64,000 nt of DNA, taken from positions 62,001 to 126,000 of the forward strand of contig CBDBMR010000015.1 in assembly GCA_965207535.1 (NCBI GenBank), read 5' to 3'. How positions within the stretch are numbered: the first letter of the stretch is position 1; every line of letters starts with the position of its first letter. Below are positions 57,917 through 64,000 of this stretch, in pieces. The notes beneath the pieces were generated by a model. The model searched no databases, had not been told where the DNA came from, and saw only the letters and a list, made by a program, of their open reading frames with translations. A program made the translations under genes and the position numbers. Source of the stretch: JAJDXO01 sp965207535 (lineage in GTDB: Bacteria > Pseudomonadota > Alphaproteobacteria > Rhodospirillales > UBA2165).

Positions 57917-59359
57917 CTAGACGGGTGCCGGCGTCGCGCCCTTGGTGCCCGTATCAAACGCCGCCTCCGGCCCGCCGAATTTGGCGACGAGTTGGTTCTG
58001 GTCGTCCTTGGCGCGGCGGTCGACGGCCTCGGGATCGACGAGTTCACGGAGGGCGGCGTGCATCGCATCGAGATCTGTCTTGGCCCCCGCATCGCCCGCC
58101 AGGTTGGCCGTTTCCTCGGGGTCGTCTTCCAGATCGAACAGCTCCGGCTCGAATCCCACATAGTAGATGTACTTCCACCGGCCGCGGCGGATCATGAACG
58201 CGCCGGAGGGCGAACCCGCTGCGTGATATTCGGAAAATGCGATCCGCTCGGGCTCGTCGCTTTCGTTGGCCAGCTGGAACCATGAACGTCCCGGCAGATC
58301 CCGGGCGTCGTCGGGAACGCCCACGCCGACCCCGTCCAAGATGGTCTGGTAGCTGTCCACCAAACTGACGGGCGTCCTACAGATCCGGCCTTCGGGAACG
58401 TCCGGCCCGGCGAGCATCAGCGGAATGCCGGCCGCCTCTTCGTACATGTTGGATTTGCCCCACAGACCCCGGGCGCCGACATTGTCGCCGTGGTCCGACG
58501 TGTAGACGATGCGGGTGTCCCCGGCGAGGCCGGATGACCCGAGGGTGTCCAGTACCCGCCCGATTTGCGCATCGACGTAAGTGCAGAGGCCGAAATAAGC
58601 CGCCTGGGCGACCTTGCGGTCGTCCGGGGTCAACGCCTCGTCGGTGCCATGAAACCGCGCCATGATATCGGCCCACGGGTGGCGCTCGTATCCGTCCTCG
58701 GGCCGCAGTTTCATGGGCGGCAATTCGCCCGTGGGATACATGTCGTAATATTCCCGCGGCACCACCAGCGGGAAATGCGGCGCCACAAAGCCGAGATACA
58801 GCACCCAAGGCCTGTCGGGCGGCCGGGCGGCCATGGCCTCCAGCCATTCGCAGGCCGTGTCGGCGATGGTCCGGTCATAGATGTTGTACTTGGACTCTCC
58901 CGGGCCAATGGTTTCGCCCAGCATCTTTTGTCCGCGCGGGTTACCCAGCGGCAACGGATCCCGCACCGACCCCCATACCTGGCCGATCCCGCCCATGATG
59001 TGCATGGGGTGACGCTGCGCGCTGAACCCGGTGGGGTCGGTCTCGTTGCGGTAATGGAGCTTGCCGACGGATTCGACGGCGAAGCCAAGGTCGATCAGAT
59101 GGTGTCCCCATCCCCGGACCCGGCCGTCATAGGCCAAGGCGTTGTCCCAATAGCCGATGTCATGGACATAGCGGCCGGTCGCCCACGCGGCCCGCGCAGG
59201 GATACAGATGGGCGAATTGGAATAGGCGGCGGTGAAGCGGGTCCCCGCCGCGGCCAGCGCATCCAGGTTCGGGGTCTTCACGTGCGAATGGCCGGCGCAG
59301 CCCAGCATCTTGGGGTTGTGCTCGTCGGACATGATGAACAGCAGGTTCTTGGGTTCCAT
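57917..59359 (-). CDS. Sulfatase family hydrolase (type I, Cys-type)
   Basis: 480 aa alkaline-phosphatase-fold sulfatase. The formylglycine consensus is present as SPICIPARAAWATGRY with Cys52 in C-x-P-x-R. Metal/catalytic elements: NLLFIMSDEHNPKMLG at the N-terminus, VESVGKLHYRNETDP, VAPHFPLVVP and IVYTSDHGDNVGARGLWGKS. RRGRWKYIYYVGFEPELFDL and DPEETANL mark the C-terminal subdomain. No signal peptide, so it is probably cytoplasmic or exported after maturation. It begins 3 bp before the tctA stop, so it is co-transcribed with the transporter; a role in releasing sulfate from an imported sulfated compound is inferred. Confidence 0.93.
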   Translation of the reverse strand: MEPKNLLFIMSDEHNPKMLGCAGHSHVKTPNLDALAAAGTRFTAAYSNSPICIPARAAWATGRYVHDIGYWDNALAYDGRVRGWGHHLIDLGFAVESVGKLHYRNETDPTGFSAQRHPMHIMGGIGQVWGSVRDPLPLGNPRGQKMLGETIGPGESKYNIYDRTIADTACEWLEAMAARPPDRPWVLYLGFVAPHFPLVVPREYYDMYPTGELPPMKLRPEDGYERHPWADIMARFHGTDEALTPDDRKVAQAAYFGLCTYVDAQIGRVLDTLGSSGLAGDTRIVYTSDHGDNVGARGLWGKSNMYEEAAGIPLMLAGPDVPEGRICRTPVSLVDSYQTILDGVGVGVPDDARDLPGRSWFQLANESDEPERIAFSEYHAAGSPSGAFMIRRGRWKYIYYVGFEPELFDLEDDPEETANLAGDAGAKTDLDAMHAALRELVDPEAVDRRAKDDQNQLVAKFGGPEAAFDTGTKGATPAPV

Positions 59360-59362
59360 GGT

Positions 59363-60937
59363 TCAGCCGAGGGCCTTTTGGTTGCGGGCGAAGAAGAGGA
59401 CGACGAAGACCGCGAGCGCGATGAAGGCAATGGAGATCGGGCTCGCAAACAGGAACCAGGGGTTCGATCCGGTGGCCGAGAACGCTTGCCGCATCGCCTC
59501 CTCCAACCGATTGGCGAGAATGAACGCGATGACAAAGGGCAGCACCGAGATATCGAGCTTGCGCATCAGGTAGCCGATGAACCCGAAGAACAGGGTGAAG
59601 TAGATGGCGAACATGTCGGTGTTCTGGACGTAGATCGCGGTCAGGGTCAGCAGCAGAACCACCGCCAGCAGACGCTGCTTCGGCACCTTGACCATGATCC
59701 CGGTGGCCCGCATGAACACGCCGCCAATGGTCCAGTTCAGGATGTTGGCGCATATCATCGTAGTGAACAGCCCGAAGACGATGACCATCTCCGGGTTGAT
59801 TTGATCGGGAATGATACGAAAGACCGTCGGGCCGGGATTGAAGCCGCCGATGGATTCGGCGGCCAAGATGATGAACACCGCCGAGACGTTCCCGGGAATA
59901 CCGAGTGACAGGACCGGAATAAGGTTCGCTCCGGCCACCGAGGAGTTTGCCGCCTCGGTGGCGGCAACGCCCTCCGGCACGCCGTCACCGAAAGTCTTCT
60001 CGCCCTTGTGCATCTTCTTGCCGCTCGCGTAGCCGAGCGTCGCGGCGAGCACCGACCCGATCCCGGGAAGCGCGCCGATAGCCGTCCCGATCACCGCCGA
60101 TGTGCCGACGAACGGGAGAATGCGGCGAATGTCGGACAAACGGAGTTTGTTGTCTCCCTTTTGTTCGATCACGGTGATTTCCGAGCGTTCGCGCATTTCG
60201 CGCCACATGTCTTCCAGGGATTTAAAGACCTCGCCCAGGATCAGAACGCCGACCACCGCACTGACCAAAGGGAACCCGTTGCCGAGTTCTTCGCTCCCCA
60301 TCGACAAGCGCGGATATCCATCCTCGCCCGTTCCGATGTAGGCCATGAACAGTCCGAGCAGCGCGCCGAGAATGCCCTTCCACACCGACTTGCCGACAAC
60401 CGCGGCGATGAACGCAAGCGACAGGATGATCAAGGCGGCTTTCTCCGGGAAATCGAGGAACCGCTCAACCAGGATGGCCAGGAACGGAGCGGACGTAATC
60501 AACACGATGTCGGAAAAGGTGTCGCCGGTCACTGAGGAGAAGTGTGCAACCCTGAGCGCCTTCCCCGACTGGCCATTCTTGGTCATGGGATAGCCGTCGA
60601 ACGTCGTCAGAACGGAATCCGGTGTTCCGGGCGTATTGAATAAAATCGCCGGGACCGCGCCGCCGATGGTCGAGCCCTTCATGATGCCGACCAGGAAGCC
60701 CAGGACCGGCAACAGTGCGTCGGGCGTGAAGCCGAATACGGAGATCAGGATGGGCAGTGAAATGGCCATGGCGAATGGGCCGCCCAGCCCGGGCGTGGCG
60801 CCCACCACGATACCGCCGATAAAGCCGCTGAAGACCATGACCAGCGTGATCGAAACGGGCAGGCCGAAAATCGAGAACGCCGGATCGGCGGTAAACACCG
60901 CCAACACGCCCAGCCAGACGTGATCCAGGATACCCAT
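59363..60937 (-). CDS. tctA: Tripartite tricarboxylate transporter large permease TctA
   Basis: 524 aa with about twelve membrane helices. Family signature stretches: FSGFIGGIVVGATPGLGGPF, GLGGPFAMAISLPIL, PAILFNTPGTPDSVLTTFDG, YPMTKNGQSGKALRVAHFSS, FVGTSAVIGTAIGALPGIGS and GVPEGVAATEAANSSVAGAN. VPVLSLGIPGNVSAVFIILA-like helices complete it. The start overlaps the tctB stop by one base (TAATG). Together with TctB and TctC it imports a carboxylate-type solute by ion gradient; the substrate is not readable. Confidence 0.96.
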   Translation of the reverse strand: MGILDHVWLGVLAVFTADPAFSIFGLPVSITLVMVFSGFIGGIVVGATPGLGGPFAMAISLPILISVFGFTPDALLPVLGFLVGIMKGSTIGGAVPAILFNTPGTPDSVLTTFDGYPMTKNGQSGKALRVAHFSSVTGDTFSDIVLITSAPFLAILVERFLDFPEKAALIILSLAFIAAVVGKSVWKGILGALLGLFMAYIGTGEDGYPRLSMGSEELGNGFPLVSAVVGVLILGEVFKSLEDMWREMRERSEITVIEQKGDNKLRLSDIRRILPFVGTSAVIGTAIGALPGIGSVLAATLGYASGKKMHKGEKTFGDGVPEGVAATEAANSSVAGANLIPVLSLGIPGNVSAVFIILAAESIGGFNPGPTVFRIIPDQINPEMVIVFGLFTTMICANILNWTIGGVFMRATGIMVKVPKQRLLAVVLLLTLTAIYVQNTDMFAIYFTLFFGFIGYLMRKLDISVLPFVIAFILANRLEEAMRQAFSATGSNPWFLFASPISIAFIALAVFVVLFFARNQKALG

Positions 60938-61506
60938 TACTGGTCACCGTTGGGCGGCAGCAGGAGATTGTCGAAAGGCACGTCGTAGATGAAGCCCAGT
61001 ACAATCACCGCGCCGATCGCGACCCAAGCTCCGTTCATGGAAAAACGGTTTTCGACAATGCGAATGGCCCCGAAGACCAGAACGAACCCGCCGGCGGCGA
61101 AACCCAGATACTTGTACGGAACGGTGTCCCGGAGCTGGCGGTAGGTGCCGATATCGTTGCCCAGGGAATTGATCGCTTCGACGGCGATGGGGCCGGTAAA
61201 CACCATCAACACGAGCCCGAGGATCAGGACGGCCGCCATGCGAAGCAGAAAGACCGCGCTTTGGCGATCAGGCGTGTCTTCGTAGGGCGCCGGACGAAAC
61301 CAGGAGGTGATGCCCAGAGCGAGGGCCGCGATCAGGATTCCGGCCGCCGCGCCCGTGGGCGCCAGCGCGTCCCCGATCTGGATTTCACGGCGAAACCGTT
61401 CGATCAGGCCGGTCTCGATATCGTTGGGTATCCAAACCGCGAGGGTCAGGATTGCCGCGATGGCCAGCACCAGCGCGAGGCCGAGCGTCCAACGGTCCTG
61501 TTGCAT
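60937..61506 (-). CDS. tctB: Tripartite tricarboxylate transporter small permease TctB
   Basis: 189 aa with four predicted helices (WTLGLALVLAIAAILTLAVW, GAAAGILIAALALGITSWFR, LRMAAVLILGLVLMVFTGPI, FAAGGFVLVFGAIRIVENRF) plus a final hydrophobic segment. It is poorly conserved in sequence, as usual for TctB, but position between tctC and tctA and topology make the assignment safe. It follows the tctC stem-loop at 61525-61545. Confidence 0.9.
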   Translation of the reverse strand: MQQDRWTLGLALVLAIAAILTLAVWIPNDIETGLIERFRREIQIGDALAPTGAAAGILIAALALGITSWFRPAPYEDTPDRQSAVFLLRMAAVLILGLVLMVFTGPIAVEAINSLGNDIGTYRQLRDTVPYKYLGFAAGGFVLVFGAIRIVENRFSMNGAWVAIGAVIVLGFIYDVPFDNLLLPPNGDQ

Positions 61507-61524
61507 ACCGTCCCCTGATCGAGT

Positions 61525-61545
61525 GGGCGGAGCGAGGCTCCGCCC
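61525..61545 (-). other. Intercistronic stem-loop between tctC and tctB
   Basis: GGGCGGAGC (61525-61533) pairs perfectly with GCTCCGCCC (61537-61545) around a 3-nt loop, inside the 49-bp gap between tctC stop and tctB start. Like the hairpin between the TAXI receptor and its permease at 2235-2256, it lies directly after a receptor gene and lacks a T-run. Confidence 0.65.
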
Positions 61546-61555
61546 TTATCTCAAC

Positions 61556-62518
61556 CTAGTTGGTCACGCTCATCAACGTTTTGGATTCTTTCAGTCCATT
61601 CTGGATGAAGTCGTCCAGGGCCTTGCCCGAAATCAGGTCCGGGCCGGTGTAGCGTGCGGTGACGAACTTGAACACTTCACCGTTCTTGTCCGAAATAACC
61701 TCCGCAAAGGCGGCAGCAAGGGTATTTCGCGCGTCAGCGGACATTCCCTTTGGACCCACGACGACGAATTTGGCGCCGATATCATAGGGGATGCCGAGCT
61801 CGATCAGGGTCGGGGCGTTGGGCGAATACGGGATCCGTTTGCCGACGCCGGAGACCAGATTGATCATATCGCCGGACTTGACGGCCTTGGCCTGGATGCC
61901 CGCACCGTAGCCGATATCGATGTCACCGGCATTGAGAGCGTTCATAACCGCCCGGCCGCCCCGCAGCAACACGGTGTTGAATTTCACGCCGTACTTTTGC
62001 TCCAGGAGGTAGTTCACGTCGGCATGCTTCTGGCCCATGCCGCCGAATTTCATGGTGCCGGCCCGCGCCGCCTTGAGGAAATCATCCCACGTCTTCCAGC
62101 CCTTGGAGGCCTTCACGACCAGCCCCATCTGCGAGCCGGTGGTGGTGGTGATGTAGGTGAAGTCGCCTGCGGTATAGCCCGGATTTTTCGAGGCGAGCAT
62201 GTTGTAGCCAAAGGATTCGGTTACCGCCATGCCGATGGCAGTGCCGTCATTGGGCAAACCCTTGAGCTTGCGCGCCATAAGGGCGCCGCCGCGGCCCGCG
62301 ACGTTGGACGGAATGACTTTCCAGCCCTTGCGCTTTTCGAGTTCAGCCGCGATCAGCCGGGCCTGCGTATCGGTGCCGCCACCGGCGGCAAAGCCGATCA
62401 TCAGACTGATCGGTCCCTTGGGTTTCCATTCCGCAGCCGCGGAACCGGCCATCAGGCCGACGGCCGCCACGCCCAGCGCGGCGGAAACGAGAACTTTCTT
62501 GGCAGTCTTGAGGGTCAT
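61556..62518 (-). CDS. tctC: Tripartite tricarboxylate transporter substrate-binding protein TctC
   Basis: 320-aa periplasmic receptor. Signal peptide KVLVSAALGVAAVGLMAGSA with cleavage after SAAAE. BugE/TctC fold: PISLMIGFAAGGGTDTQARL, KVIPSNVAGRGGALMARKLK, PNDGTAIGMAVTESFGYN, GWKTWDDFLKAARAGTMKFG, DIDIGYGAGIQAKAVKSGDM and FVVVGPKGMSADARNTLAAA. ATG 62518 is preceded by CTGGGAGGAAGT. A separate promoter is likely because a 100-bp AT-rich gap with a palindromic site lies upstream. Confidence 0.95.
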   Translation of the reverse strand: MTLKTAKKVLVSAALGVAAVGLMAGSAAAEWKPKGPISLMIGFAAGGGTDTQARLIAAELEKRKGWKVIPSNVAGRGGALMARKLKGLPNDGTAIGMAVTESFGYNMLASKNPGYTAGDFTYITTTTGSQMGLVVKASKGWKTWDDFLKAARAGTMKFGGMGQKHADVNYLLEQKYGVKFNTVLLRGGRAVMNALNAGDIDIGYGAGIQAKAVKSGDMINLVSGVGKRIPYSPNAPTLIELGIPYDIGAKFVVVGPKGMSADARNTLAAAFAEVISDKNGEVFKFVTARYTGPDLISGKALDDFIQNGLKESKTLMSVTN

Positions 62519-62568
62519 GTGACTTCCTCCCAGTTGAAAACAAGTTTAAGCGATCGTCCCGGTCGAAT

Positions 62569-62586
62569 TAGTTGTCATAACAACTA
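62569..62586. promoter_or_regulatory. 18-bp palindrome upstream of tctC (GntR-like operator candidate)
   Basis: TAGTTGT-CATA-ACAACTA, 7-bp perfect arms with a 4-bp centre, about 50 bp upstream of tctC. The inner TTGT-N4-ACAA fits the pattern bound by FadR/VanR-type GntR regulators. No regulator gene is adjacent in the window. Confidence 0.5.
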
Positions 62587-62618
62587 TATTGAATTTCGGT
62601 TCATAATGCAAGTGTTTG

Positions 62619-63968
62619 TCACCCCGGCGGTTCATACGGATCGAGGGTGCCGGGCGGGATGGGCGGATGCGCCTTCAGGCTTTCCCGGAAGTCGCGCACC
62701 ATCTTGGAAATCGGCCCCATGACCCAGGAGTTGAAGATCGCCACATTGGTCTCTTCCTTGGGGTCCTGGATGAGGTTGAACAGGTAAGGGGCCTCCAGCT
62801 TGCCCTTCCCCTCGTTGACTTCCGGCTCCCAAAAGAAATGCAGCTTCCAGTCCCGCCACTTGGCCGCCCGCATGTCCTCCTTGATGAAGAAGACGAAGCC
62901 CTCGCGCGCGGAATGCGCCGCGCCCTCGAACAGAAACGCGGTCTGGTCGATGCCGTCGATGGGCCGGTCGGCCGGTATGCCGCCGCCGGCGCCCGCGAGC
63001 TTGGCGAGGGTGACGAAGAAATCGGAGATATGGAGCATCTCGTCGCTGACCGCGCCCGCCGGCACCTTGCCCGGCCAGCGCAAAATACATGGCACCCGGA
63101 GGCTGCCCTCCATCGCGGTGTGGTAAGTGCCGCGCCAGTAGCCCGCCGTCCCGCGCCAGGGGTCCCGAAACTCCGGGCCATTGTCGGAAGCGAAGATCAC
63201 CAGCGTATCATCTGTGATCCCCAGCCGGTCGACCTCGTCCACAATCTGCCCCACCCGGTGATCCAATTCCACGAGGCTGTCGGCCATCTCCCCATGACCG
63301 GTGACGCCCTTGAAATCAGGGTGCGGCAGGTTGGGGAAGTGCATCTGGGTGACCGGCGCATACAGAAAGAACGGTTTCTCGTCCGCCGCGGCCCTGCCCA
63401 TGAAGTCCATGGAGCGCCGGACGATCTCGGCGTCGATCAGCCGGCGGCTGTCCATGTCGAAGACCTGAATGTCGCGGGACTCCCCGCCCGCCTTGCCTTC
63501 CATCAGGTGCGGGACCTGAACCACCTGGTCGTCGAACCCCTGCGCGGTGGTGAAGTACGCTTCGTTGAGGGTGCGGGGCAGGCCGTACCATTCGTCAAAT
63601 CCGCGGGCGTTGGGCAGTCGGTGCTGGGCGTCCCCCAGGTGCCACTTGCCGTAATGGGCCGTCGCATAGCCCGCCCCGGAGATCAACTCGGGCAGCAGCA
63701 CCTCCCATTTGGTGAGGCCATGGGGCACGCCGGCCGGCATGGATTGATAGGCGCCGGTACGGATCGCGTGACGGCCGGTCATCAGGGCGGTCCGGGTCGG
63801 TACGCAATCGCTTTCCACGTTGAAGTTGGTGAGCCGCAGGCCCTCTTCGGCGAAGGCGTCGATCCTGGGCGTCGGCGCGCCGCGCAACACCCCGCCCCCG
63901 TAACAGCCAAGCTCGCCCCAACCAAGATTGTCGGCGAGAATGAGCACGATGTTCGGCTGCCCGCTCAT
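62619..63968 (-). CDS. Sulfatase family hydrolase (arylsulfatase type, Cys-type)
   Basis: 449 aa. Formylglycine motif SDCVPTRTALMTGRHA with Cys55 in C-x-P-x-R; NIVLILADNLGWGELGCYGG supplies the N-terminal metal Asp (the usual second Asp is Asn). Also ATAHYGKWHLGDAQHRLPNA, YAPVTQMHFPNLPHP, DDTLVIFASDNGPEFRDPWR and KWRDWKLHFFWEPEVNEGKG. It is the closest to arylsulfatase A-type enzymes and differs clearly from the other sulfatase (57917-59359). First gene before tctCBA on the same strand; a 100-bp gap holds a palindrome. Its start overlaps the preceding gene's stop as ATGA. Confidence 0.93.
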   Translation of the reverse strand: MSGQPNIVLILADNLGWGELGCYGGGVLRGAPTPRIDAFAEEGLRLTNFNVESDCVPTRTALMTGRHAIRTGAYQSMPAGVPHGLTKWEVLLPELISGAGYATAHYGKWHLGDAQHRLPNARGFDEWYGLPRTLNEAYFTTAQGFDDQVVQVPHLMEGKAGGESRDIQVFDMDSRRLIDAEIVRRSMDFMGRAAADEKPFFLYAPVTQMHFPNLPHPDFKGVTGHGEMADSLVELDHRVGQIVDEVDRLGITDDTLVIFASDNGPEFRDPWRGTAGYWRGTYHTAMEGSLRVPCILRWPGKVPAGAVSDEMLHISDFFVTLAKLAGAGGGIPADRPIDGIDQTAFLFEGAAHSAREGFVFFIKEDMRAAKWRDWKLHFFWEPEVNEGKGKLEAPYLFNLIQDPKEETNVAIFNSWVMGPISKMVRDFRESLKAHPPIPPGTLDPYEPPG

Positions 63969-64000
63969 CCGCTGCCGGTCTCGCTGGTCTCGTCCAAAAG
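63965..64000 (-). CDS. C-terminus of a gene cut by the right window edge
   Basis: The minus strand reads LLDETSETGSG then TGA at 63965-63967, overlapping the sulfatase ATG as ATGA. Translational coupling implies a real upstream gene in the same operon, but eleven residues do not identify it. Confidence 0.4.
   Translation of the reverse strand, partial: LLDETSETGSG

Overview
This is a high-GC, gene-dense chromosomal window. Family content points to a free-living, catabolically versatile alphaproteobacterium, probably Rhodospirillales-like; that placement is inferred from gene content alone. Typical signs are TRAP-TAXI and tripartite tricarboxylate (TTT) transporters, CaiB/BaiF CoA-transferases, glutathione S-transferases, a fused indolepyruvate:ferredoxin oxidoreductase, and many ring-cleavage (VOC) and SDR enzymes. 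I see no rRNA, tRNA, CRISPR or prophage. One intact IS5-family element is present. The only housekeeping genes are apt, pcm and purC.

Layout. 0-3.3 kb: a TAXI binding protein and a fused TRAP permease that runs off the left edge. 3.3-8 kb: a class-III aminotransferase remnant, apt, two palindromic repeats, pcm, a RidA protein, a VOC enzyme and a MetE-like protein. 8.0-12.0 kb: an envelope-stress operon (DNA-binding DUF2170 protein, PspA, NfeD, two SPFH proteins) behind a promoter covered by four palindromic operator sites. 12-17 kb: an M24-fold protein and a D-2-hydroxyacid dehydrogenase, both with altered catalytic residues, then a VOC protein, a CaiB CoA-transferase and a CoA-ester lyase. 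17-30 kb: a leftward five-gene operon (reductive-dehalogenase-like corrinoid/FeS protein, SDR, feruloyl-CoA-synthase-like ligase, EamA exporter, indolepyruvate:ferredoxin oxidoreductase). It faces a rightward pair made of a D-threonine-aldolase-like PLP enzyme and a second, compact reductive-dehalogenase-like protein; an MFS transporter follows. 30 kb: a 113-bp GC-rich tandem repeat. 30.3-35.4 kb: purC, hydroxypyruvate isomerase and a LivMHFG ABC transporter without its binding protein. 35.7-40.7 kb: a YciI protein, two near-identical orphan oligopeptide-type binding proteins, each with a terminator, and a quinone oxidoreductase. 41-48 kb: tandem extradiol-dioxygenase-like VOC genes, TusA, an aldo-keto reductase, the IS element, another VOC protein, a GST, and a frameshifted serine hydrolase-ankyrin gene. 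48-55 kb: an HpsN-type dehydrogenase with SDR and IclR regulator, an Lrp regulator, an NTF2-like protein, an orphan PAS histidine kinase and a GST. 55-64 kb: two meta-pathway hydratases with an SDR and a small membrane protein, then sulfatase-TctCBA-sulfatase.

How it fits together. Most of the window is catabolic: import (TRAP, TTT, Liv, SBPs), activation to CoA esters (ligase, CaiB), ring cleavage and hydration (VOC, hydratases), redox steps (SDRs, AKR, QOR) and desulfation. The most unusual part is the 17-29 kb locus. There a cytoplasmic corrinoid/Fe-S reductase gene is co-oriented with a ferredoxin-reducing oxidoreductase, which suggests, but does not prove, a self-supplied low-potential reductive step on a CoA-linked or aromatic substrate.
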